64,000 nt of DNA from Prolixibacteraceae bacterium. Lineage in GTDB: Bacteria; Bacteroidota; Bacteroidia; Bacteroidales; Prolixibacteraceae. The number at the start of each line of letters is the position of its first letter. The stretch's first letter is position 1. The stretch lies in assembly GCA_003506435.1 (NCBI GenBank), contig DOAQ01000009.1, forward strand, positions 124,001 to 188,000, in the 5' to 3' direction. Of the stretch, positions 25,170-34,938 are shown piece by piece. Both the position numbers and the translations under genes were made by a program. Under the pieces are notes generated by a model. That model saw nothing but the letters and a program-made list of their open reading frames with translations, was not told where the DNA came from and did no database searches.

Positions 25170-27179
25170 TTATTCCTTTTGCGGCAACAAATGACAAAGT
25201 GTTGGGTCATTCTTTATTCGTGCCAACTCATCAGCAACAATTTTCTTTGTTTCTTCTTTGATGCGGTTATAGTTGTCCTGAATCATTTCCTTCATGCGAT
25301 TTACACCGCTTTCGTCCACAAAATTGGTGATAACCGGAACCTGCCTGTATTCCTTGGTTTCGGCGGCAACCTTTGCACTGTCCACTACAATTTCGGCATG
25401 GAAAATCTTTTGCTCGATGCGCTCATTAAAATTGTCGGTAACCGCCCCGACAAACATCCCCTGGGTAAGCGTTGAAATTTTGCTGGCCGGAATGAGGCTG
25501 TCCAACTGGGTGCTGATAGAAGTTGATTTATCATTGCGGTTGATAGTCATGGACTGGCGTTTCTGCAAAACCTTCCCGAAACGTTCCGACAGGTTTTTGG
25601 CCGTATCGCCCACTACCTGCCCAGAAAATATATTACCGACCGTGTTCATCACTACGGCTGCTTCCTTATCCCCGTAATCGCGTTTTAACTGCGAAAAATC
25701 CTGAAAACCAAGCAATACCGCCACTTTGTTACTCCGGGCTGTGGCAATCAGGTTATCCAGCCCTTTAAAATAGATAGTTGGCAACTCATCGATGATAACC
25801 GAACTTTTTAGCTGTCCCTTCTTGTTGATAAGTTTTACGATACGGCTGTTGTACAGACCAAGCGCTGCACCATAAATATTCTGACGGTCGGGATTATTGC
25901 CCACAACCAACACTTTAGGGTCGTCGGGACTATTAATATCAAGTGTAAACTCATCGACCGACATGACCCAATACAATTGCGGGGAAATCATCCTCGAAAG
26001 CGGGATTTTAGCTGATGCAATCTGCCCCTGCAACTGGTCCTGCGCCCCCGACATCCAGGCGTCCATAAAAGGGGAAAGGTAGTTCTCCAGTTCGGGATAG
26101 CTTGTCAGGATGGGAAAAATATCTTCATACCGTTTGTTCAGAAACTCGATGGCATGGGGGAACGTGCAATACCGGCCTTCCTGATATATTCGCAAATACC
26201 AAATGATTGCAGCAAAAAGGATAATCGGCGATTCAACAAAAAAGTCGCCCTGCTTTTGTACCCATGTCCGGTTCAGGTTCAGCATGATGGTATAGGCACT
26301 TTCGTAAGCATCGGATATATCGCTCATAAACGAGGGATTAATCGGGTTGCACCGGTGCGAGCGTGCCGGGTCGTCGAAATTGATTACATAAAAAGTCGGT
26401 ACTTTTTTGTATCCGCGCTGGTTTTTCAGCAGGTGGTTATAGGCAATCGTCGAGAGGTCGGGGAACTTGAAATCGTAGATATACAGCGAATACCCTTTTT
26501 CTACCTGCTGCTTTATGAACTGGTTGATTACAGCATAACTTTTCCCGGAGCCGGGCGTTCCCAACACGATACCTGCCCGGAAAGGGTTTACAACATTAAT
26601 CCAGCCGTTGTTCCATTTCTTTTTGTAATAGAAACGGGTCGGCAGGTTCACCGAATATTCGTTTTCAACCAGGCGTGTTTCCTGCATAAAGGATTCGTTT
26701 TCGGTATTGAAAACATCGTCCATCAAATTGTTTTTCAAAAGACGGCCCATCCAAACACCACCAGCCAGCAGGCAGAGATAACCGGCAGCCATTGTAAAAA
26801 TGTAGAACGCTGTTTTGGCAGACAATGGTAACGGTAAATCCAGCAGCCACCAGTTGAAGAAGAAAAAGACTGAGCCAACAAAAAGGATTGTGACAATTTT
26901 GCCCCAGGTGATTTTTTCCTGCTTTACCCCTTTTGTTCCGAGACAGGACAAGGCAAGAAACAATACAGCAAAAAGTTTCGTGTAAAGGATGTTGCCAAAT
27001 AATCCGGCTGTGCGGTTGAAATTCAGGAGTGTTTTATCGATTACACCAATAATAATACCCCATTCGACCATAGACTTGTAACAAAACCAATAAATATTGA
27101 TGGTCACAAATAAAACACTCAGGGCACGCATAAAATCCATAACCTTTGCCAGTGCTCTTAAATCGTCTTCCTGTTGCAT
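25170..27179 (-). CDS. mobC: MobC, VirD4/TraG-type coupling protein
   Basis: This 669-residue protein has N-terminal membrane helices (about 15-35, 50-75, 90-110 and 120-145). The TraG-like ATPase has Walker A GTPGSGKS near residue 210 and Walker B IIDELP near residue 463. It links the relaxase-DNA complex to the transfer channel. In CTnDOT the order mobA-mobB-mobC is tight. Here the gene is separated from mobB by about 5.3 kb of cargo, and its 5' region is partly duplicated at about 30.05 kb. Confidence 0.88.
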   Translation of the reverse strand: MQQEDDLRALAKVMDFMRALSVLFVTINIYWFCYKSMVEWGIIIGVIDKTLLNFNRTAGLFGNILYTKLFAVLFLALSCLGTKGVKQEKITWGKIVTILFVGSVFFFFNWWLLDLPLPLSAKTAFYIFTMAAGYLCLLAGGVWMGRLLKNNLMDDVFNTENESFMQETRLVENEYSVNLPTRFYYKKKWNNGWINVVNPFRAGIVLGTPGSGKSYAVINQFIKQQVEKGYSLYIYDFKFPDLSTIAYNHLLKNQRGYKKVPTFYVINFDDPARSHRCNPINPSFMSDISDAYESAYTIMLNLNRTWVQKQGDFFVESPIILFAAIIWYLRIYQEGRYCTFPHAIEFLNKRYEDIFPILTSYPELENYLSPFMDAWMSGAQDQLQGQIASAKIPLSRMISPQLYWVMSVDEFTLDINSPDDPKVLVVGNNPDRQNIYGAALGLYNSRIVKLINKKGQLKSSVIIDELPTIYFKGLDNLIATARSNKVAVLLGFQDFSQLKRDYGDKEAAVVMNTVGNIFSGQVVGDTAKNLSERFGKVLQKRQSMTINRNDKSTSISTQLDSLIPASKISTLTQGMFVGAVTDNFNERIEQKIFHAEIVVDSAKVAAETKEYRQVPVITNFVDESGVNRMKEMIQDNYNRIKEETKKIVADELARIKNDPTLCHLLPQKE

Positions 27180-27290
27180 TTTATTTCATTTTTGATGTTT
27201 GGAAAGCAAAAGTAGGATGCCTGATATGGGAAAAATCTGATTTGAAAAGGCTGGCAGCTTGAGGCGTAGTAAGTGTGGCTTGTGGCTGTT
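27168..27290. repeat. mobC 5' region, copy 1 of a cargo-flanking direct repeat
   Basis: Contains the first mobC codons (CCTGTTGCAT) and upstream sequence TTTGATGTTTGGAAAGC, then the TGGC array. Copy 2 at 30045-30170 has the same order with divergence. The TIR/AbiE cassette lies between. Confidence 0.55.
27254..27288 (+). repeat. TGGC array (copy 2)
   Basis: CAGCTTGAGGC, GTAGTAAGTGTGGC and TTGTGGC units lie upstream of mobC at about one-turn spacing. Confidence 0.4.
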
Positions 27291-27325
27291 ATCATTCTGA
27301 ATGCAAAAATATTCAAGCTGTTTCT

Positions 27326-27333
27326 TACTTTTG
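27326..27333 (+). promoter_or_regulatory. -7 box of the TIR gene
   Basis: TACTTTTG matches TAnnTTTG 18 nt before the ATG at 27351. No clear TTTG -33 box was seen. Confidence 0.4.
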
Positions 27334-27350
27334 ATAGAAAAAAATAAATC

Positions 27351-28208
27351 ATGGGTGTCTTTATTAGTTATTCTTCGAAGGACAAGAATTTTGTAGAAAG
27401 GTTATCAAAAAAGCTAGTTGAAAATAGAGTCGGTGTGTGGTTAGATAAATGGGAAATGAAACCGGGAGATTCATTAATTGATAAAATACAAAATGGCCTT
27501 GAAGATTCTTCCTTTTTACTGGTTGTGCTGTCCAATCATTACGTACAGAGCGAATGGTGCAGAAAGGAGCAAAATTCAGGACTTATAAAAGAAATAAATA
27601 GTAAAAAAGTTGTTGTTATTCCAATATTGTTAGAAGATTGCCCTATCCCTATATTTTTACAGGAAAAAGTATATGCCGATTTCAGGGAGAACTTTGATGA
27701 TGGATTTACAGAGCTGTTTAGGTCACTTTCCATCATTGCCAATGACTATATGGGACGATTTTATAATCAGGGATTGACGGTTGATTTTGCATTTAACTGG
27801 GGAATGCTTGATGATTCTTTTTTTGTTTGGTTGGATTTTATCAATTTTCATAATAAAACTGAAAGAACATTTTTATTACAGGTTGAGATTGAAGGAAATG
27901 ATGTCACAACTAAACGATTTGAAGAACATCTCAAAAATAACAGGGAATGGATAATGCCTGAAGCTGTTCTTTTAGGACTTCATGAGCATCCTCAATTAAG
28001 TTCTCTTGAAATACGAATCAGTAATGACCTGCCTTACTACAATCGAGTTGCAATCAGAGATATTTCCTCTGAACAAATCTTTTATGTGACAATTAGAGGC
28101 GTTTTAACTGGAAAAGATGATGGAGGCGATATCCTAATTCATTTCAATGATTATACAACTTGTTTGATGGGAGACCGACATGAAAGGTTTTCAGGATACA
28201 AAAAGTAA
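27351..28208 (+). CDS. TIR-domain protein, candidate antiphage effector
   Basis: Residues 1-130 form a TIR domain: VFISYSSKD at the start, WLDKWEMKPGDSL near 30-42, SSFLLVVLS near 53-61, and SEWCRKE with candidate catalytic Glu at E73, as in NAD-cleaving TIRs. The last 150 residues are an unrecognised beta-rich domain, perhaps a sensor. Bacterial TIR proteins deplete NAD+ or make signal molecules after infection. It is AT-rich relative to the ICE backbone and lies in the mobB-mobC cargo site beside an AbiE pair. No partner gene is obvious, so it may act alone. Confidence 0.8.
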   Translation: MGVFISYSSKDKNFVERLSKKLVENRVGVWLDKWEMKPGDSLIDKIQNGLEDSSFLLVVLSNHYVQSEWCRKEQNSGLIKEINSKKVVVIPILLEDCPIPIFLQEKVYADFRENFDDGFTELFRSLSIIANDYMGRFYNQGLTVDFAFNWGMLDDSFFVWLDFINFHNKTERTFLLQVEIEGNDVTTKRFEEHLKNNREWIMPEAVLLGLHEHPQLSSLEIRISNDLPYYNRVAIRDISSEQIFYVTIRGVLTGKDDGGDILIHFNDYTTCLMGDRHERFSGYKK

Positions 28209-28220
28209 ATAAAAGCAATA

Positions 28221-29120
28221 TTAATGCAACTCAAAATAACCTTTCAACCTATTCACTTCCTGCCTGTGTTTAGCCGGATTCTGTGTTTTTAGTTTGTTTA
28301 CATTAAGCAGCTTCCACTGCACGGAAGGAAAAACACTAAAATCTGAGTAAGCTGATTCTTCCCATTGCGGGCTGCCTTCTTTAAAACTAACAAGGAATGC
28401 TTTGTCTTCTTCGCTCAGCATTGCGTTAACAAAAGCAATAAGCTGTTCCCGTGCGGTTTCGTAGTTCTCATAAGTAAAAGGAATATCTGTCATACCACGA
28501 AACTGGTTTTCCAAAGCTTCCTGCTGATTTATAGGGTGTGGGGACAAAGATTCGATAAAGGGTTTGTCGCTTCCCAGCAAGGCAAACATAAAACCGCGCT
28601 TTAATCCTTCGATTTTATCTGTTTCCATGTAGTTGTAGTCGAACAAATCGCGTGGGTGTTGGCGGCTGAGGGCTGCTGCAATTTTTCCACCGTACAATTG
28701 TTCCATTGGTACAATTCGCGCCTTGCAGTACATTCCAAACTCTGCCTGTGCTTTATCGCATAACGGCATTTCAATTGTCGGCCCGATAATGCCCCGTTTA
28801 ATTCCGTTAACTTCAATTTTTACCGTGCTCCGTCCCAGTGTGCATAAAAGCTTATTGGGTACCGGCCGAATATTTATACCCGGCACTGCCCGTTGAAGAT
28901 GGAGACTTATTGCTCCCAGCTTTTTATCGATTTCCGCAAGGCTTTCGTCCCGTGGACCAAGCGGAATATAGGTTACATCCACATCCACCGAGTATCTTGG
29001 TAAATTTTTGATAAACAGGTTTATGGCCGTACCTCCGTGAACCGCAAAATTTTCTTCCCGGTAGATTATAGGTAATATGCGGAGTAAAAGCCTGACCTTT
29101 TCTTTGTAGAGCTTATTCAT
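28221..29120 (-). CDS. AbiEii-type nucleotidyltransferase toxin
   Basis: This 299-residue protein has the nucleotidyltransferase signature FAVHGGTAINLFIKN near residue 25, followed by SVDVDVTY with metal-binding Asp residues, then QLYGGKIAAALSRQHPRDLFD. This is the type IV AbiEii/AbiGii toxin family, thought to add nucleotides to target RNA. It overlaps the antitoxin gene by 8 nt and is convergent with the TIR gene. Confidence 0.85.
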   Translation of the reverse strand: MNKLYKEKVRLLLRILPIIYREENFAVHGGTAINLFIKNLPRYSVDVDVTYIPLGPRDESLAEIDKKLGAISLHLQRAVPGINIRPVPNKLLCTLGRSTVKIEVNGIKRGIIGPTIEMPLCDKAQAEFGMYCKARIVPMEQLYGGKIAAALSRQHPRDLFDYNYMETDKIEGLKRGFMFALLGSDKPFIESLSPHPINQQEALENQFRGMTDIPFTYENYETAREQLIAFVNAMLSEEDKAFLVSFKEGSPQWEESAYSDFSVFPSVQWKLLNVNKLKTQNPAKHRQEVNRLKGYFELH

Positions 29121-29883
29121 AATTTTTCAGTTCTTCGGGGATTACTATCTGGTATTTGCTGTCATAAACACCGTTGGGCAAGATTTCTCGTTTACCGCTC
29201 CCGGTATCTACTTTCTGTAAGTTCAGGTCACTGAACCATGCGTGACCGGCTTTTTCCGCCATGTACAGGAACAGACGTTTCATTTTTACTGATGTGTTTT
29301 GCTCCAGTAACGCCTGCATCGTGCCGGGGCGAAGCGCGGTTAATTGTTCCATCACATAATATAAGTCCATCAGGTTATACTGTTTTGGAACAAGGTTCAG
29401 GCATTCCATAAATGCGCGTTCCGGGGTGGAACCCAGTATTTCAAATGCCCCCTGCATCATCGGGCTTATACCGGTATTTGTATCGAAATACTCCGAGGTA
29501 ACAAGTAATAAGTCCATACCCCAGTCATGTTTTTTGAGCCAGGACGGAACCCACTCGTCTTTAGGATGGCCGACATATACAACCGGTCGCCCCATAGGAA
29601 CATAGTGTGTGTATCCCGCCAGTTCCAAAGCTGATAATCCACCAACATAAAAATGTTTGCCGGTTTGTTTATTCAATGAAGATAAAGCCCCGTATATGGT
29701 TGGGTTCTCGCCGGTACGGACCATCACACCTGCCCCTATGGAGGTCAGCCATTCGGAATCGCGGTACCGTCGTTGCAGTTCATAAGATATGCCGTTCTCT
29801 CTCATCCACGATGAAAAGAACAAGGCCCCCGAAGGCAACTTTTGAAGCAAATGGTTTATTTTTGTTGATATAACTGTACTCAT
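29113..29883 (-). CDS. AbiEi-type antitoxin
   Basis: About 256 residues: an N-terminal winged helix (WMRENGISYELQRRYRDSEWL) and an AbiEi domain (YVGGLSALELAGYTHYVPMG). AbiEi proteins bind inverted repeats upstream of the operon and counteract the toxin by repression. The start is placed at MSTVIST (29883) rather than the upstream ATG at 29946, because the extra residues lack the family pattern. Confidence 0.82.
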   Translation of the reverse strand: MSTVISTKINHLLQKLPSGALFFSSWMRENGISYELQRRYRDSEWLTSIGAGVMVRTGENPTIYGALSSLNKQTGKHFYVGGLSALELAGYTHYVPMGRPVVYVGHPKDEWVPSWLKKHDWGMDLLLVTSEYFDTNTGISPMMQGAFEILGSTPERAFMECLNLVPKQYNLMDLYYVMEQLTALRPGTMQALLEQNTSVKMKRLFLYMAEKAGHAWFSDLNLQKVDTGSGKREILPNGVYDSKYQIVIPEELKNYE

Positions 29884-30044
29884 AGTGCAAATATACTCAA
29901 AAATATAAACCAAGGATAGTTTATTTTCGTAACGTCTCATCTGCATTTAACTTTTCGGTGGAAGAATAGAAAATAGCCCATTGATTGTATCGGTTATATT
30001 TTGTTTGTTGATGAACGAGGATCTTTTCGGTTATTCAGATGGTT

Positions 30045-30170
30045 TTCCTGTTGCATTAGTTTGATGTTTCGAAAGCGAAAGTATGAAGTCAATATGGCAA
30101 AAAGCGGCATTTATTATTCATTGGTAGCTTGTGGCACAGTAATGGCAATTAGTGGCGTTAAACATTTGGG
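30045..30170. repeat. mobC 5' region, copy 2, with mobC start remnant
   Basis: TTTCCTGTTGCATTAG matches the mobC start at 27179. A minus-strand remnant reading MQQENHLNN opens at 30056 and soon stops. TTTGATGTTTCGAAAGCGAAAG and a TGGC array follow, as at the true mobC. This is evidence for duplication or recombination at the cargo border. Confidence 0.55.
30118..30160 (+). repeat. TGGC array (copy 3)
   Basis: AGCTTGTGGC, ACAGTAATGGC and AATTAGTGGC units lie at about 11-bp spacing. Confidence 0.45.
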
Positions 30171-30192
30171 TAACAAAAGTTATTTGGGGTAA

Positions 30193-32510
30193 ATGGTTAT
30201 CTTTGGTCTCATTGACGAAACGATTATGAAATCTATTTTTGCTAACTATCCTGACATAATCAATGGAGCACTTATTCCAATGATTATTGCAGTTTTTGCA
30301 ATCGCATTGCCTCTTTTATTGCAAACAATCAGTAGGGTTGATGACAAATATAATTCCACAAGACTTATTGAAACATTTAGAAAGGATCCAACCTGCCATG
30401 TTTACATTGTAGTGTTAATTGCTGCTATTATTTCGTATGTATTATGGATATTACAAATTCCACGACTTATTAATTGTGGTATTTTAAACTTTTTTGTAGA
30501 AAATTCGGCTCTAATTTTTGTCGGCATAACCACCATCGCATTGATTATAATGACATTTGCGTCTACCTTACCTATATTTATTTTACACCGGAAAAGCTTC
30601 TCAGGCACCTAATTAAGAAGCACGATAAGTCATCAAGGGATAAGAAAATTTATTTTGAAGCAATTTCAAGTATATTGTTTTATTCAATTCAAAAAGCCGA
30701 TGAACCATTAGCCAGACAACTATTGGAGTTCTATTTTGATGTATTTATTAAATATAGGGCTGGAAAGGAAAAAGAAATTATTGAGTACCCGCAAGAGTAT
30801 TATGATTCTGTGTTTGAAGCGAATGAACTTTTGTGTATAAGGAACAGGAGAACAGTATCTTATTTTAATGATAGCACGCTATTTGAACTGTTTCTAGATA
30901 GCTTTCAACGTACCGAAATAAGCCCGAAAACATATAATTTCATTTGGAGATGTTTATTGCAGGTTTTGCATTATGGTAGGGATGAATTTGTGATTTCTTA
31001 TTGGAGAAAAGCACATCAATTATTTGATTTCTTTTTAGCCCCGGCTGAGAAAAAATATGACAATAAATTCCAAATAATTAATCAAGAAGAAATTGCAACA
31101 CGCGAAAAAGGAAGAGAAGCATTTCTAGAGTTTCATTATTCGCTAGGGGGATTACTAATGTACCTCGGAAAATATGAGTTATTGAAAGAAATTATCTACT
31201 GGACAAATCAAGAACCACCAAAATATGTTCTTGTTCCAGAAAGAATGGAGGAGATTATTAAGCGTTACATGGGCATATCAAAAAAAGGAGCCTATGTCAA
31301 TCCCGTATATTATGAACAAAGATATCCTTTCCCCAGAATTTCGGGGGTCAATTCAGATGGAGTTATTCAAATGTGGATAAAACGATATTTGTCAATGCTA
31401 TTTCTTCGACAATACACGCTTCATAGCTACTACATCCATTCTGACCCATTAAACATGCCAACACCGCCAAACAATTTAGGTGAAATGAAGCATTGGAACG
31501 AAGAATTGGACTACTTAAATTACTATGTAAAGGGATACCTAAAAAATAAAAAGATATTAAAGAATTTTGGTTTAAAATATTTATCAGATAAAAAATGGTT
31601 CAAGAAAAATCAAAAAGAAAAACCCACAGACTTAATAAATAAACTAAGGAAGGAAATAAACGAAAAGTTTGAAGAGAAAAAGCATAATCAAGAAATAGAC
31701 CGTGATATTTTAAATGAATTCAAAAATAAGACCAACAGAATTTTAATAAAAGCATTTGACTCATACTCTCATTTGTTTTGTGGAAACATGGAATCTAATT
31801 ATAGGAGTTTATTTATAGGGGGGCGTTACCAAGTCATGGAAAAAGCAGGATTTGCTGCAAACCAAGAAATGACGTATATAAATTCTGACACAGTTGTTGC
31901 TGAAGGGGTTGCTTTGGAGTTTGGGAACATATCATTAAACACACTTGTTTTAATGCACCCCCAAAAATATATATTAAAAGAAGAAGATATATTCAAAGCT
32001 ATAGATAAACTAAATCTTGATCCTTCAGAACATGTAATTGTCGCAGTAGGAGTGAATATGAGTTACTTTCTCATGTTAAACATTCAAGGTTTAAAACAGG
32101 AAGGTGAAGATTGGCGCTACAATCAAATTAAGATTGTCAATATAGATAATCAAATGAATGCCTTAGTGAGGCAGTCATTCTTTATACTGAAGGAATCAGA
32201 CTTACCCTCTCTTGTTTATAATGAGGTTTCTGAAAATATTGTAGCGAAATTTAAGCTGGATAAAATCGAAGAATCAAGATTGATCTACGGCAATATACTG
32301 GACTTGAATAAGCCTGAAAATCAAGTTATAAGAGATGAAATTCCAAATGTAAATACCGATGATTTATCTAAATTGGTAATTGTGTGTGTAGGGATAAATA
32401 CTGAAATAAGATATAAGAAAGGAGCTAAATGCCTGCAATTAAAAATATTCTACCAGTTTGATGACAGAGGCACTGTTAATTCACTGTCAGACGTTCAACC
32501 TGACTGGTAA
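30193..32510 (+). pseudogene. Frameshifted membrane-anchored cargo gene of unknown function
   Basis: The first frame (30193-30612) encodes three to four transmembrane segments and ends shortly after ILHRK. A -1 shift at the AAAA run near 30592 joins it to a second frame that runs to 32510 (KLLRHLIKKHDK...). The second frame's own upstream part is a Cys/His-rich string unlike a real protein start, which argues for one gene of about 770 residues broken or programmed to shift. The soluble part is AT-rich and helical with no recognised domain. Sited in the cargo locus with TIR and AbiE genes, so a defence role is possible. Confidence 0.55.
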
Positions 32511-32518
32511 GCAGTCGT

Positions 32519-33781
32519 TTACATCTGTCTACCATATCTCCGTTTTTTCTTTTTCTGTTTTTTTCGAAGCTGTTGCTGATTCTCTGTATAGGATTCCGAT
32601 TCCGGTGAAAAAATTGAAAACAGGCTGCTGATGGCGGATTCAATGTGGCCGGCCTGACTGTTAGCCGGTGAGAACGGTTCAGCTAGGGGCGTGAACGGTT
32701 CTTTTTCTCCCACCTGTTTTGTGTGTCCCTTAACTGACGGGGACTCTCTAAACAGGTCATTGAATACATTGGCGGAAAACTCTTTGCCCAGCCTGGAGCC
32801 GTTCAGCACACAACGGCTTTGATGGTCGATAAAAGTTACCCCGGTAATCCGCCCTGTATTGTTTCGCCGGAGATAAAGGTCAATATCCTTTTCTTTTAAC
32901 TTTTGACGCAGTTCCGTTTCATCTCCGATTTCTCGCATTACAACTGCAACCAACGGGCGCAGGCGTTCGCGGTATCCCTTTTCTTTTATCAGGACGGTGG
33001 ATTTCTCCATCCGCTCTTCGAGGGCATCGAACCCAACTGTTTTCCCGAAAGCAGATGATTTTATTGGCGTTCCGGCTTTGTTTCCTTCAACATCTAATGC
33101 TGAGTAGAGCAATCCCCGGTAAAGCTTTCCGTTTCGCGTTCCCTGCACTTCTTCCACACCGATATTGTAGAGGGATAGCAGGGCCCGGTATTCCCCCATT
33201 GTCTGGAACCGATATAGAGCAACTGCCGGTTTTACTACCGAACCAATCTGTTTTTTCAAATCGCCTTTCTCCACATCAAAGGGCTTAAACTGCCATTGTT
33301 CGGATTGCTTTTGTCCTTTTGCAGGATGTAACCTATATTTCTTTTCCAGCTTTTCGGTTATGGCGACGCTCCGTAAATTGCGTTTGCTGTCTTTGATTTT
33401 TTTACCCTCGCTGTCCACCTGTAACGATACAATGTGTATATGTTCCCGCCCGATATCCGAGTGTTTGAAGATAAGGTACGGCTGAACGCCGTAACCCATT
33501 TGCTGCATATATTCCAGTCCGATGTCTGCCAGTTGTTCATCCGTTAACTTATCGTCGGGGTGCGGGTTAAGAGAGATATGGATGACAGGCTTTTCTGTCC
33601 GGTAATGCGAGGGCAACCAGCGGTTAAAGGCCTCGGTGCACGCCACCACACTAAAACGGCCATCCTCCGGTTCCGGGATGATATTTGACGCGAGTACTTT
33701 TCCCAGTCCTTCGTTTACCTTCTCCTGATTGTAGGCAAGTACGCCGTAAATGTCTTTCCCGGTAGTTATTTTGGCAATCAT
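32519..33781 (-). CDS. mobB: MobB relaxase
   Basis: This 420-residue relaxase/mobilization nuclease has a candidate Tyr near the N-terminus (YGVLAY), HISLNPHPDDKL near residue 75, and a metal-binding HIHIVS motif near residue 114. The C-terminal third is basic and ends KKKKRRYGRQM. It nicks oriT and stays bound to the transferred strand. It is 6 nt downstream of mobA; mobC would normally follow but is displaced by cargo. Confidence 0.85.
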   Translation of the reverse strand: MIAKITTGKDIYGVLAYNQEKVNEGLGKVLASNIIPEPEDGRFSVVACTEAFNRWLPSHYRTEKPVIHISLNPHPDDKLTDEQLADIGLEYMQQMGYGVQPYLIFKHSDIGREHIHIVSLQVDSEGKKIKDSKRNLRSVAITEKLEKKYRLHPAKGQKQSEQWQFKPFDVEKGDLKKQIGSVVKPAVALYRFQTMGEYRALLSLYNIGVEEVQGTRNGKLYRGLLYSALDVEGNKAGTPIKSSAFGKTVGFDALEERMEKSTVLIKEKGYRERLRPLVAVVMREIGDETELRQKLKEKDIDLYLRRNNTGRITGVTFIDHQSRCVLNGSRLGKEFSANVFNDLFRESPSVKGHTKQVGEKEPFTPLAEPFSPANSQAGHIESAISSLFSIFSPESESYTENQQQLRKKQKKKKRRYGRQM

Positions 33782-33787
33782 ACCGGG

Positions 33788-34222
33788 TTATTTCTGTAAA
33801 TGTTTTTCTTCAAACTCTTTCGATAAGGCGATAATTTGCTGCCCGGTTACCGCTAATTCAGTGGTCAGTTTCTCCAGTTTAAAGAGCAATGCCAACGCTT
33901 TTTTATGCGAAAAGTTGCTGTGCAGTTCTTTTACAACCTGGTTGTAATTGGTTCCCACGCCGCGGAACTGGGCATAAAAAGTAGTCAGTTTTGCCACATA
34001 TTCGAGCGCCGCACGGTCGGTTTTAACCACACGGAATGGCTGGTCAAATACCCTCGCTTTGATAAAAACGGCTTTTGCTTTTACCCCCGATTGTTCAAAT
34101 AATGTAAGAAAACGGGCATATTCACGGGCGTTAAAGCGTACCATAACGCACGCTGTTGCGGGGTCGCTTTTGGCAGGGCGCCCCCCTTTTCGCCTCCGGC
34201 GGTTTGTATTTTCCTGTTTCAT
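33788..34222 (-). CDS. mobA: MobA relaxosome accessory protein
   Basis: This 144-residue basic protein has an N-terminal KRRKGGRPAKSD-like start, VMVRFNAREYARF (ribbon-helix-helix), and GVGTNYNQVVKELH typical of the MobC/BfmA family of Bacteroidota mobilization proteins. It binds oriT beside the relaxase. The ATG follows a leader motif. Confidence 0.8.
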   Translation of the reverse strand: MKQENTNRRRRKGGRPAKSDPATACVMVRFNAREYARFLTLFEQSGVKAKAVFIKARVFDQPFRVVKTDRAALEYVAKLTTFYAQFRGVGTNYNQVVKELHSNFSHKKALALLFKLEKLTTELAVTGQQIIALSKEFEEKHLQK

Positions 34223-34243
34223 CTGTCGGATATTTTAGTGTTT
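34223..34243 (-). promoter_or_regulatory. Shared ICE leader motif (mobA)
   Basis: On the minus strand, AAACACTAAAATATCCGACAG ends at the mobA ATG. It is the closest match to the traE and traN copies. Confidence 0.6.
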
Positions 34244-34403
34244 CAAAAATCCGGTACCATAATACAGTCATTGTAACTGTCCTTATCAAAAAGCAGCGAC
34301 TTCGGAGCCTGCTTTTCTCCCCTTGCGGGCAAGCGGTTTTGGGTTACGTGAAATGAAATGAGTAACTCAAAACACAGCTTGCTATTTGCCACATTGCAAA
34401 TAC

Positions 34404-34428
34404 TATCTGTCCGCCGCCCGGACAGATA
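34404..34428. repeat. Perfect 10-bp inverted repeat in the probable oriT
   Basis: Arms TATCTGTCCG and CGGACAGATA around CCGCC. Such hairpins flank nic sites in many mobilization systems. Confidence 0.5.
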
Positions 34429-34938
34429 AATTGACGGGCTGCATAAATGATGGATAGCAGTCTGATCTGTTACCGGTATCGAACCGGAGGCAAAGTTACC
34501 GGTCTTTGTAACCGGCTGTACAACATGTAACTGTGCCGAAAGCTGCCGTTTCGGTGCCACAAGCTGTCACCTCCCGTAAGACCCATTAAAGCGGGATTTT
34601 ATTGGCCTTTATTTGCATGAGGTTTTAAAAATATGACTGATTATGCAAATGATTGATAGGAGGATAAAATGGCTGAAATTTTTTATGAATAGTGGAATGA
34701 ACGAATGGCTTTTCAAAAGGTCGGATATAACACTGTATAGTTGGATGCTTGATAAATAATTGGATATACGGCTGGCCAAACATCGAGACATTCAAGCATT
34801 CAAATCTTAAGACGGCCAATCATTCTTTTACCCTAATAGCCATGTGATTGCACAGACTTTTTGGCTGGTTATCCACCCAATCATACTGCAAATCAGATGT
34901 ATCATTAACTGTATGTATAACTTATTAAATGATTAAAA

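Larger units (their letters stand above)
34223..34938. other. Probable oriT and divergent promoter region
   Basis: This 716-nt gap lies between mobA and traA, where the origin of transfer lies in CTnDOT-like elements. It contains a perfect 10-bp hairpin (34404-34413 with 34419-34428, TATCTGTCCG arms), repeated CCGGTAACAAAG/CCGGTTACAAAG-like segments near 34478-34515, and a TGGC array near 34538-34570. The right half is AT-rich and likely holds the tra promoter. The nic site cannot be set by eye. Confidence 0.55.

Noticed and set aside
30474..30610. Independent start for the second half of the membrane cargo gene
   Set aside because: The upstream part of that frame is antithetical in composition (Cys/His/Tyr-rich) and overlaps a good membrane-protein frame; a frameshift join explains both better.
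34243..34560. 105-codon minus-strand frame in the mobA-traA gap
   Set aside because: It spans the inverted repeats of the probable oriT, has no leader and no recognisable protein pattern.
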